Origin: Erwinia sp. JUb26
GTDB lineage: Bacteria; Pseudomonadota; Gammaproteobacteria; Enterobacterales; Enterobacteriaceae
DNA: 64,000 nucleotides
NCBI RefSeq assembly: GCF_003751505.1
Contig: NZ_RJVB01000009.1
Coordinates: 208,943-272,942, forward strand
Direction: 5' to 3'
In this document: positions 19,634 to 27,279 of the stretch, one piece after another
Numbering within the stretch: the first letter of the stretch is position 1
Layout: each line of letters begins with the position of its first letter
Notes under the pieces: model-generated
What the model was told of the DNA's origin: nothing
The model's input: only the letters and a program-made list of their open reading frames with translations
Database searches by the model: none
Made by a program: the position numbers and the translations under genes

Positions 19634-21136
19634 TTAGCTATCGGAACCCGGAACGTCAATCCAGATGGTTTTCAGCTCGGTGTACTGATCCAGCGCGAAG
19701 GCCGATTTATCACGCCCGCCAAAGCCGGACTGCTTGTAGCCGCCAAACGGCGTAGTCGCATCACCTTCACCGAAACAGTTCACCGTCACCGTTCCGGCAC
19801 GTACGGCGCGGGAGACACGGATAGCGCGGTTCAGTTTGCCGGTATAGACCGATGCCGCCAACCCGTAAGGGGTGTCGTTGGCCAGCGCAATCGCTTCGGC
19901 TTCCGTTTTAAAGGTGGTGATGCACAGTACCGGTCCGAAGATCTCTTCGCGGAACAGCGCGCTCTGCGGGGTAACGCCATCGATCACCGTCGGCTGGACG
20001 TAGATACCGTTTTCGGTGTCGCCGCCCTGCACGATGCGCAGCCCTTCCTGGCGCGCCGTTTCCAGATAGCCGCTGACCTTGCTGAAGTGATCGGCAGAGA
20101 TCATCGTACCCAGACGGTTTTCCGGATCGAGCGGGTTGCCCATCGGCCAGCTGCCGATCTGTTCGGCGATCAGTGCCAGCAGACGATCCTTCACCCCTTC
20201 CTGCACCAGCAGGCGCGAGGTGGCCGAGCAGTTTTCACCCATGTTCCAGAACGCGCCGTTCAGCACGTGTCCGGCGACGGTTGCCAGGTCCTCTGCGTCA
20301 TCAAAGACCACTGCCGGGTTTTTACCGCCGCACTCCAGCACCACTTTTTTCAGGTTAGAGTCCGCTGAATAATGCAGGAAACGGCGGCCGGTAGCGGTAG
20401 AACCGGTGAAGCTCACCATGTCTATATCCGCATGCAGGCCAATCGGCTCGCCCACTTCCTTACCAGTGCCGGTAACAATGTTCAGCACGCCAGCCGGCAC
20501 GCCCGCCTCGAAAGCCAGTTCCGCCACGCGCAGCGAGGTCAGCGAAGTCTGTTCAGCGGGTTTCACCACCACCGAGCAGCCCGCAGCCAGTGCCGGGCCG
20601 ATTTTCCACGCCAGCATCAGCAGTGGGAAGTTCCACGGCAGCACGCAGCCCACCACGCCAATCGGCTCACGTACCACCAGCGCCATCGCGCCGTTGCCCA
20701 CCGGGGCGGTGTGGTCGTAAAGCTTATCAATCGCTTCCGCGTACCATTTGATGATGTGAATGGTTTCCGGCACGTCCACCGCCAGGCATTCGCTCACCGG
20801 CTTACCGCTGTCGAGGCTTTCCAGCACCGCCAGTTCGGTAACTTCCTGCTCCATCAGCGCGGCCAGCTTCAGCAGCACGGCTTTGCGCTCGCCCGGCGGC
20901 AGCTGGCTCCAGCTTCCGGCGTCAAAGGCGGTACGCGCGGCATCAACGGCGCTGTTCACGTCGGTAATATCGCACGCGGCGAGATCGGCCAGCTTATCGC
21001 CGGTCGCCGGGTTGGTGGTTGGCAGGGTTTTGCCGGAGGCTGCCGCCACAAAGCGACCGTTGATAAATGCCTTATCGGAAAATTTCAGCCCCTGAACCAC
21101 AGCGGCCACATCATTTAATGTCTGAATCTGGCTCAT
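19634..21136 (-). CDS. NAD(P)-dependent aldehyde dehydrogenase (PuuC/betaine-aldehyde type)
   Basis: Aldehyde dehydrogenase superfamily member, 500 residues. It has VLPWNFPLLMLAWKIGPALA, FTGSTATGRRF, the general base Glu in LECGGKNP, and the nucleophile Cys in NMGENCSATSRL. The C-terminus PFGGYKQSGFGGRDKSAFALDQYTELKT resembles PuuC. It starts 9 bp after the DapA-like gene and is surely co-transcribed. In pathways with this partner the usual substrate is an aldehyde such as alpha-ketoglutarate semialdehyde; that assignment is inference. Confidence 0.9.
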   Translation of the reverse strand: MSQIQTLNDVAAVVQGLKFSDKAFINGRFVAAASGKTLPTTNPATGDKLADLAACDITDVNSAVDAARTAFDAGSWSQLPPGERKAVLLKLAALMEQEVTELAVLESLDSGKPVSECLAVDVPETIHIIKWYAEAIDKLYDHTAPVGNGAMALVVREPIGVVGCVLPWNFPLLMLAWKIGPALAAGCSVVVKPAEQTSLTSLRVAELAFEAGVPAGVLNIVTGTGKEVGEPIGLHADIDMVSFTGSTATGRRFLHYSADSNLKKVVLECGGKNPAVVFDDAEDLATVAGHVLNGAFWNMGENCSATSRLLVQEGVKDRLLALIAEQIGSWPMGNPLDPENRLGTMISADHFSKVSGYLETARQEGLRIVQGGDTENGIYVQPTVIDGVTPQSALFREEIFGPVLCITTFKTEAEAIALANDTPYGLAASVYTGKLNRAIRVSRAVRAGTVTVNCFGEGDATTPFGGYKQSGFGGRDKSAFALDQYTELKTIWIDVPGSDS

Positions 21137-21145
21137 GCTATCCCC

Positions 21146-22045
21146 TTACCCGGTAACCGCAGCGACGTTGCGTTTCACGCCTGCAATCACAGCCTGCAGC
21201 TGTGCTTTCTCTTCTTCGTCCAGCGCCAGCAGCGGTGCGCGCACCGGGCCTGCGGTCAGGCCGGCCAGATCGCAGCCGTACTTGATGGACTGCACGAATT
21301 TGCCGCCGTCGAGGAAGTTCATCAGCGGCATCATGGCGGCCATGATCTTACGGCCTTTGGCAAAGTCCTTCTCAATCACGCAGGCTTCATACAGGGCAAC
21401 GTGCTCGCGCGGAATAAAGTTAGAACCTGCGCAAACCCAGCTGCGCGCGCCCCAGGCGAAGAACTCCAGCGCCAGATCGTCCCATCCGCAGGAAAGAGCA
21501 ATGTTCGGGTATTTGATGGCCAGCAGATGCAGGTTGTTCAGATCGCCGGAACTTTCTTTAATCGCCACCACGTTTTTCGATTTGCTGACTTCGGTGAAAT
21601 AGGTTTCACCCATGCTGATACCCATACGACCCGGGTAGTTGTAGAGCATGATCGGCAGCTGGGCGGCTTTATCAACGGTCAGCGCGTGGTGCGCGTTTTC
21701 CAGTTCGGTCGGCAGCGCGTAAGGCGGCGAGGTCACCAGAATGGCATCGGCTTTGTGTTCGCGGGCGTGCTGCGCAAAGGCTACGGCGTCTTCCGTGCGG
21801 ATAGCTCCGGTCCCCACCACCAGCGGCAGGCGGTTGCCGATCACTTTGCGGGCATGTTCCACCAGCGCCAGGCGCTCTTCGGTGGTTTGCGCGTAGTATT
21901 CGCCGGTGGAACCGCCGATGATAATGCCGTGTACGCGGGCTTCAATCAGTGACTCCAGCACGTCGGCAAAGCGAGCGAAATCAATGCTGCCGTCGGCGGC
22001 GTAAGGGGTGATTGCCGGGGTGAAGATACCATCAAATGTCAACAC
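21146..22045 (-). CDS. Dihydrodipicolinate synthase family lyase (DapA-like)
   Basis: Class I (Schiff-base) aldolase/dehydratase of the DapA/NanA family, 299 residues. The GTG start at 22045 has GGAGG 5 bp upstream. The motif GGSTGEYY, a tyrosine in LYNYPGRMG and the Schiff-base lysine in VVAIKESSGD are present. It is not the housekeeping dapA: it sits in an operon with an aldehyde dehydrogenase and near a GntR regulator. That pairing occurs in sugar-acid and hydroxyproline catabolism, where a 2-keto acid is dehydrated or deaminated to a semialdehyde. The substrate is not determined here. Confidence 0.9.
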   Translation of the reverse strand: MLTFDGIFTPAITPYAADGSIDFARFADVLESLIEARVHGIIIGGSTGEYYAQTTEERLALVEHARKVIGNRLPLVVGTGAIRTEDAVAFAQHAREHKADAILVTSPPYALPTELENAHHALTVDKAAQLPIMLYNYPGRMGISMGETYFTEVSKSKNVVAIKESSGDLNNLHLLAIKYPNIALSCGWDDLALEFFAWGARSWVCAGSNFIPREHVALYEACVIEKDFAKGRKIMAAMMPLMNFLDGGKFVQSIKYGCDLAGLTAGPVRAPLLALDEEEKAQLQAVIAGVKRNVAAVTG

Positions 22046-22435
22046 GTTAACCTCCAGGGGAAAATAAGAACCAAAATCACCCGCTGTGCGGCAGAAAATG
22101 GCGACGTTTGTTAACAATTTGCACAGCCCGGTTTGACAGGTCAATGAAGGAGGATTATTTGTATACCCATAAAATACAAAAAAAATTCGCATGAATGGGA
22201 TATTTATACAGATTTTTATTTTTAAAGTGTTAAATATCAGTTAATTAAAACTATTTTTAACCGGGAAAAATTTTCTACATGATTTCCGATAACGATCACA
22301 TTATGAGATTATTACGCTATCTGGCATATTTACAGCACCGGTCAGGAAGCATAGTTTTGATGCTGCATTTAACCAGGTATTAACAGTTGTCCCGTCCGGT
22401 TCGCTGGCGATCACAGTAAACAGAGGTAGAAGGCT
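22046..22435. other. Divergent promoter region with inverted repeat
   Basis: About 390 bp, very AT-rich, between the minus-strand DapA-like operon and the plus-strand exporter. TTTGTAT (22158-22164) faces ATACAAA (22174-22180), an inverted repeat that overlaps GTATAC at 22161-22166. It is a candidate operator for the GntR-type regulator. No gene is seen. Confidence 0.45.
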
Positions 22436-23347
22436 ATGCCCCAGAATAAAGCGACGCTCACAGGATTGATTGCCATCCTGCTTTGGAGCGCGATTGTGGG
22501 ATTGATTAAGAGCGTCAGTGAAGGATTTGGGGCGATTGGCGGTGCGGCGCTGATTTATACCTGCAGCGCCGTACTGCTGCTGTTCACCATCGGCTTCCCC
22601 AACATCCGCAAGTTCCCCCGCAGCTATCTGATTATCGGCAGCGTGCTGTTCGTCTGCTACGAGCTGTGCCTGTCGCTGTCGCTGGGATTCACCCATTCCG
22701 GCCGCCAGGCGATTGAAGTCGGTATGGTGAATTATCTGTGGCCCAGTATGACCATTGTTCTATCGGTTATTGTTAACCGGCAGAAAACCAGCCTGTTAAT
22801 TATTCCTGGGGTTATTATTTCGGTGATGGGAATTTGCCGGGTACTGGGTGGCGATAGTGGTTTCTCGCTCAGCGAAATGGCCAGTAATATAATGGATAAC
22901 CCGCTGAGCTACGGTCTGGCCTTTAGCGGCGCGATTATCTGGGCCATCTATTGTGTGGTCACCAAAAGAATTGCTCAGGGCAGCAATGGCATTACGCTGT
23001 TCTTTATTTTGACCGCGCTAACGCTGTGGGTAAAATTCCTGCTGTCACCGCAGCCCGAGTTTGTTTTATCGACTAAAGTCTGGATTAATCTTGCGCTGGC
23101 GGCGATGGCGATGGGCTTCGGTTACGCGGCCTGGAACGTCGGTATCCTGCACGGAAACGTGACCATTCTGGCGGCGGCATCCTACTTTATTCCGATTATC
23201 TCCGCGATCCTTGCCGCCTTTATGCTCGATTCGCAGCTGTCGGTTTCCTTCTGGCAGGGCACCGCAATGGTCAGCCTCGGTTCTCTTGCCTGCTGGTGGG
23301 CAACGCGCACGGTGGCTGAAAAAAAGCTCTCCTGTAAGGCCTCGTAG
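22436..23347 (+). CDS. yddG: EamA family aromatic amino acid exporter (YddG-like)
   Basis: Ten-segment drug/metabolite transporter of 303 residues. It matches E. coli YddG through its length (KATLTGLIAILLWS, HSGRQAIEVGMVNYLWPS, AAWNVGILHGNVTI, SFWQGTAMV). YddG exports aromatic amino acids and paraquat-like compounds from the cytoplasm. It is divergent from the DapA-like operon, so a shared regulatory region is possible. An 8-bp perfect hairpin follows the stop. Confidence 0.87.
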   Translation: MPQNKATLTGLIAILLWSAIVGLIKSVSEGFGAIGGAALIYTCSAVLLLFTIGFPNIRKFPRSYLIIGSVLFVCYELCLSLSLGFTHSGRQAIEVGMVNYLWPSMTIVLSVIVNRQKTSLLIIPGVIISVMGICRVLGGDSGFSLSEMASNIMDNPLSYGLAFSGAIIWAIYCVVTKRIAQGSNGITLFFILTALTLWVKFLLSPQPEFVLSTKVWINLALAAMAMGFGYAAWNVGILHGNVTILAAASYFIPIISAILAAFMLDSQLSVSFWQGTAMVSLGSLACWWATRTVAEKKLSCKAS

Positions 23348-23356
23348 CTTTTTCAT

Positions 23357-23376
23357 GGGAGGAGTACGCTCCTCCC
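23357..23376 (+). terminator. Hairpin after the YddG-like gene
   Basis: GGGAGGAG (23357-23364), loop TACG and CTCCTCCC (23369-23376) form a perfect 8-bp stem 9 bp after the stop. No T run follows, so it may terminate weakly or stabilise the transcript end. Confidence 0.5.
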
Positions 23377-23683
23377 GAAATCCCAATCCCATAGTCACTG
23401 AATTTTAAAACAATATCGCCCTGTTCTATCGTCTTTAACCGGAGAGGATTTCACTATTTAATAAAACCGTCACTAAATTTTCACCTGCTGAATAAATTAA
23501 TGAAAACAACCTGCTCCGGATAACATTCTGGCGAATTTATCTGGTTTAAAATAATCCCGTTAATGCTGTGATTAAAAGTAATAAACCCCGTGACCGTAAT
23601 AAGCATCCCTCGCATTCATGTTTATTACAGTCATTATGTTGTGCTTTTTATTCAACGGTATCGGAGAAAAAACAGGAGTTACC
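23377..23683. other. Intergenic region, no gene seen
   Basis: About 300 AT-rich bases before the MFS transporter, presumably with its promoter. I recognise no repeat, RNA or convincing promoter element. Confidence 0.35.
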
Positions 23684-25066
23684 ATGTCTGCTCATATTTC
23701 TGTTGAAGACGTGCCGCTGAGCCGCTTCCACCGATTACTTACCGTCCGCTCCGGCGGCGGATCCTTTGTCGATGGCTACGTGCTGAGTATCATCGGCATC
23801 GCCATGACCAAAGTTTCACCGGCGCTGGGGCTCAACGCCTTCTGGGAAGGGCTGATTGCCGCATCGGCGCTGATCGGCATCTTCTTTGGCGGCTTTTTAG
23901 GCGGTGTACTGACCGATCGCCTCGGCAGACGCCTGATCTATTTCGTTGGCCCGACGCTGTTTATTCTCTGCTCGCTGGCTCAGTTCTGGGTGCAGAGCGG
24001 CGAAATGCTGTTTATCCTGCGCCTGCTCAGCGGCGTGGCGGTGGGGATTGAATACCCGGTAGCCACCGCGTTTCTGGTCGAGTTTCTACCGAAAAAATAC
24101 CGTGGCCCGTGCCTCGCCACGCTGACCATCCTGTGGTTTGCCGGTGCCGCCACCGCCTATATGACCGGCGAAGCGATTCTCTACTTCGGCGGCGCAGAAG
24201 CCTGGCGCATAACGCTGGCCAGCACCGCAGTGATTGGCGTACTGCTGTTCCTGATCCGCTTAGGCACGCCGGAATCCCCGCGCTGGCTCATCAGTAAAGG
24301 ACGCCATGCCGAAGCCGAAGTCATTATTCGTCGGGTGTACGGCGACGACTTCAGCCTGAAAAACCTGCCCGCGCAGTCGGAGAATAAACACCTGTCGTTC
24401 AGAAGCCTGCTGCACTCCGGCTACGGTAAGCGCATGGCATTTATCACCATTTTCTGGACCTGCTCGGTGATCCCGGTGTTTGCCGTTTACGCCTTTGCAC
24501 CAAAGGTGCTGGATGCCCTGCACCTGAGCGGCGGCTGGGCCTCTTACGGTTCGGTGGCGATTACGCTGCTGTTTGTTATCGGCTGCATTATCGCTACCCG
24601 GCTGGTCAATACCCTGGGCCGCCGCAAACTGCTGCTGCAAAGCTTCCTGTGGTCCGGCCTGGCGCTGGCGCTGCTTGGCCTGCTGCGTGACGGGCCATCG
24701 CCGGTGATCCTGCTGCTGTTCGGCACCTACGCCTTGTTTATTGGCGGCGCTCAGGTGCTGCAGCTGGTGTATCCGAATGAGATTTTCCCGACGGAGATCC
24801 GTGCCGCTGCGGTGGGTATCGGAACGTCAATGTCGCGGATTGGTGCGGCAGTCGGCACCTGGCTGATCCCGGTTTCGTTACAGTCCATCGGTATTGGGCC
24901 AACGATGTACATCGCCGCCGGGATCACCGCCGTGGGGCTAACCGTTTCCTGGTTCCTGGCTCCGGAAACCGCCTCACGCAGCCTGGAGGATGCCGCATCG
25001 CTGGACGATGAGCAGCCTGAAGCAGCCTCTGCCAGAGGCAAACTGTCAAAGAATAACGCCTGGTAA
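23684..25066 (+). CDS. MFS transporter, sugar porter-like
   Basis: Twelve-segment major facilitator of 460 residues. The ATG at 23684 has AGGAG 6 bp upstream; an open frame starting further upstream is unlikely to be translated. Family marks are GGVLTDRLGRRL after segment 2, TPESPRWLISKGR in the central loop and LVYPNEIFPTEIRA before segment 10, all typical of the sugar porter/metabolite symporter branch. Substrate unknown. Its place beside the DapA-like/aldehyde dehydrogenase operon suggests uptake of that pathway's substrate, but this is inference. Confidence 0.88.
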   Translation: MSAHISVEDVPLSRFHRLLTVRSGGGSFVDGYVLSIIGIAMTKVSPALGLNAFWEGLIAASALIGIFFGGFLGGVLTDRLGRRLIYFVGPTLFILCSLAQFWVQSGEMLFILRLLSGVAVGIEYPVATAFLVEFLPKKYRGPCLATLTILWFAGAATAYMTGEAILYFGGAEAWRITLASTAVIGVLLFLIRLGTPESPRWLISKGRHAEAEVIIRRVYGDDFSLKNLPAQSENKHLSFRSLLHSGYGKRMAFITIFWTCSVIPVFAVYAFAPKVLDALHLSGGWASYGSVAITLLFVIGCIIATRLVNTLGRRKLLLQSFLWSGLALALLGLLRDGPSPVILLLFGTYALFIGGAQVLQLVYPNEIFPTEIRAAAVGIGTSMSRIGAAVGTWLIPVSLQSIGIGPTMYIAAGITAVGLTVSWFLAPETASRSLEDAASLDDEQPEAASARGKLSKNNAW

Positions 25067-25099
25067 ATCCAACTCGGGGCTGCATCGCGGCCCCTGCTT

Positions 25100-26128
25100 T
25101 CACGGTTTAATCAGCTTTTCCACTTCCCGACGGCGCTTCCTGTAAGAGCTGGGCGTTTCACCATACTGCTTGCGGAACCAGGCGATAAGATGCGAAGCAT
25201 CGGCGAAGCCGGTGGCGGCAGCAATGGCATTAATGCTGTTGCTGGAGTCGGCCATCAGCTTGCGCGCCTGTTCCAGCCGCATCCGCCGCCAGTACACCGC
25301 CGCCGAATAGCTGGTGCACTTGGTAAAGATCAGATTCAGCTGGCGGAACGTGACTCCGGCAAAGGCGGCCACTTCCGCCAGCGGAACCGGCGAGTCAAGA
25401 TGGTGCTTCATCAGCTCGATCACCTTGTTGACTACGTCGTTTTCATACACATCCGGCGGGTTCTGATTCTCTTTCTGCTTCGCCCGGCTGGCGGGCACCG
25501 CGGTGTCGTCCACCAGCAGGTACTTCAGCACCTTCTGCGATCGCACCAGCCCGCAGTGCTGGCGGATCAGATCCGCCGCCAGATCGATGGCCGTTCCGCC
25601 CGGGCAGGAGATAATCCCACCGTCTTTGATATAGGTTTTGTCGATCACCGGAATGGCTTTCGGGAAGCGCAGACGGAATTCATCGCGGGTGGTGAAGTGG
25701 ATCGCACACTGGCGCCCGTCCAGCAGGCCGGCATTGCCCGCCACAAAGGCTCCGCTGCACAGGGTGATGATCGGAATATTGCGCGCATGGATCTCTCGCA
25801 GAGCCTGCAGCAGCCACTGCGGCGGCTGGCGAGTTTCCTCCAGCAGCCCACCCGCCACCACGAAGTAATCCCAGTTGCGGGAGAAATCCAGCGCCGCAGT
25901 GGGTGAAACGGGCAGGCCACAGCTGGCCGTGATCGGGTGGTCATCGCAGGTCATCCATTCCCAGCGGCAAAAAATCTGGCGGCTGGAGAACGACTCATCC
26001 GCCGCGAAACGCAGCGATTCCACCAGCCCCGCCACCGAAGCCAGGGTGAACTGTTTCATCAGCAGAAAGCCGATGGTCAGATCGGGCTTCGATTCACCGT
26101 TTTGTTCAGGCGCTAACTGTTGCTGCAT
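25100..26128 (-). CDS. GlxA family AraC-type transcriptional regulator
   Basis: 342 residues with an N-terminal DJ-1/PfpI-like domain (about 15-190, including TLCSGAFVAGNAGLLDGR) and a C-terminal AraC/XylS double helix-turn-helix (VPLAEVAAFAGVTFRQLNLIF and NAIAAATGFADASHLIAWFRKQYG). Relatives regulate amine and amino acid use, for example glycine betaine or carnitine catabolism in pseudomonads. The start is 5 bp past the stop of the marR-type gene, so the two regulators form one operon read away from ubiX/ubiD. Confidence 0.9.
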   Translation of the reverse strand: MQQQLAPEQNGESKPDLTIGFLLMKQFTLASVAGLVESLRFAADESFSSRQIFCRWEWMTCDDHPITASCGLPVSPTAALDFSRNWDYFVVAGGLLEETRQPPQWLLQALREIHARNIPIITLCSGAFVAGNAGLLDGRQCAIHFTTRDEFRLRFPKAIPVIDKTYIKDGGIISCPGGTAIDLAADLIRQHCGLVRSQKVLKYLLVDDTAVPASRAKQKENQNPPDVYENDVVNKVIELMKHHLDSPVPLAEVAAFAGVTFRQLNLIFTKCTSYSAAVYWRRMRLEQARKLMADSSNSINAIAAATGFADASHLIAWFRKQYGETPSSYRKRRREVEKLIKP

Positions 26129-26133
26129 GAGTT

Positions 26134-26595
26134 TCAGGGCTCCTGTAATCCGCCCAGCTTGCTTAGCAGGCGTTTCAGATCGCGAATATCCTGCTCATTC
26201 AGGCCGGAAGCGATGGTTTTTTCAGCGCTTTTCGCCTGTTCCACCATCCTCTCCAGCATATCTTCACCGTCTTCGGTCATCGAAACCAGCTTACGGCGAC
26301 GGTTATCAGGATCGACCACCACGTTCACCAGCCCGCTTTTCGTCATCCGGTCAATGACATAAGTGCCTGTCGCTTTATCAAATCCGGCGCGATTTCCCAG
26401 CGTTTGCTGATCGCAGCAGGTTTCCTCCGCCAGCACCACCAGAATGGCGTACTGCACGGCGGATAAACCGGTATCAATACACTGTGCCCAGCAGGTGGTG
26501 GAATGCTGCCCGGCGCGGCGCATCAGGTGCATCAGCGAGCTGTCGCCGTGTGGCCACAGGGGAGCGGCAACAATTAAGTCAGGATTTTGTGACAT
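26134..26595 (-). CDS. MarR family transcriptional regulator
   Basis: 153-residue winged-helix regulator. The recognition helix region DQQTLGNRAGFDKATGTYVIDRMTKSGLV and wing DPDNRRRKLVSMTEDG are clear. It is divergent from the flavin prenyltransferase/UbiD pair across 96 bp containing two copies of ACTCAAACT and an 11-bp inverted repeat. The likely role is repression of the decarboxylase genes, relieved by an aromatic acid ligand, as known for MarR proteins beside hydroxybenzoate or phenolic-acid decarboxylases. Confidence 0.9.
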   Translation of the reverse strand: MSQNPDLIVAAPLWPHGDSSLMHLMRRAGQHSTTCWAQCIDTGLSAVQYAILVVLAEETCCDQQTLGNRAGFDKATGTYVIDRMTKSGLVNVVVDPDNRRRKLVSMTEDGEDMLERMVEQAKSAEKTIASGLNEQDIRDLKRLLSKLGGLQEP

Positions 26596-26625
26596 GGACT
26601 GTCTTGACTCCTTAAAACGATAAAC

Positions 26626-26664
26626 ATATAGTTCGAACTCAAACTGTTTATACTCAAACTATAT
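26626..26664. promoter_or_regulatory. Candidate MarR operator between marR-type gene and ubiX-like gene
   Basis: ATATAGTTCGA (26626-26636) and TCAAACTATAT (26654-26664) form an inverted repeat with 10 of 11 matches. ACTCAAACT also occurs twice as a direct repeat (26637-26645, 26652-26660), 15 bp apart. The site lies centrally in the divergent gap. Confidence 0.6.
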
Positions 26665-26691
26665 CCCAAAAATTGATCAAAAGGGAACCGC

Positions 26692-27243
26692 ATGAAGCTA
26701 GTTGTCGGCATGACCGGTGCGACGGGCGCGGCGATTGGTATTCGCCTGCTTGCCGCACTCAAAGATCTGGGCGTAGAAACGCACCTGGTGATCTCGAAGT
26801 GGGCCCGCGCCACGATCCAACTGGAAACGCCCTACAGTGTACAGGACGTTATCGCTCTCGCCTCCAGGACTTACAGTGAACACGACCAGGCCGCCGCGAT
26901 TTCCAGCGGATCCTTCCGTGCTGACGGCATGGTGGTGGTGCCCTGCAGCATGAAAACTCTGGCCGCCATTCGCGGTGGCTACGGCGATGGCCTGATTGCC
27001 CGCGCCGCCGATGTTACGCTGAAAGAGCAGCGAAAACTGGTACTGGTGCCACGCGAATCACCGCTGAATGTCATTCATCTGGAAAATATGCTGGCGCTGT
27101 CGCGTGCCGGCGCCATGATGCTGCCGCCCATGCCCGCCTTCTATAACAATCCGGCCAGCATTGATGACATTATCAACCATTTTGTCTCCCGCATTCTCGA
27201 TCAGTTCGGTATTGATAACGATCTGACTAAACGCTGGGGCTAA
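26692..27243 (+). CDS. Flavin prenyltransferase (UbiX/Pad1/VdcB family)
   Basis: 183-residue flavoprotein of the UbiX family, which attaches dimethylallyl phosphate to FMN to make the prenylated FMN cofactor of UbiD enzymes. The start VVGMTGATGAAIGIRLLAAL, the central VVVPCSMKTLAAIRGGYGDGLIARAADVTLKE and LVLVPRESPLN are family hallmarks. It is a local extra copy next to a UbiD-type gene rather than the ubiquinone-pathway ubiX. The 36-bp gap to the next gene supports an operon. Confidence 0.93.
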   Translation: MKLVVGMTGATGAAIGIRLLAALKDLGVETHLVISKWARATIQLETPYSVQDVIALASRTYSEHDQAAAISSGSFRADGMVVVPCSMKTLAAIRGGYGDGLIARAADVTLKEQRKLVLVPRESPLNVIHLENMLALSRAGAMMLPPMPAFYNNPASIDDIINHFVSRILDQFGIDNDLTKRWG

Positions 27244-27279
27244 CGCCCGCCACCTTCCGCTACCAATCAGGAGAGCCGG

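Noticed and set aside
21146..22045. Housekeeping dapA (lysine synthesis)
   Set aside because: In an operon with an aldehyde dehydrogenase near a GntR regulator; the essential dapA normally lies beside bamC.
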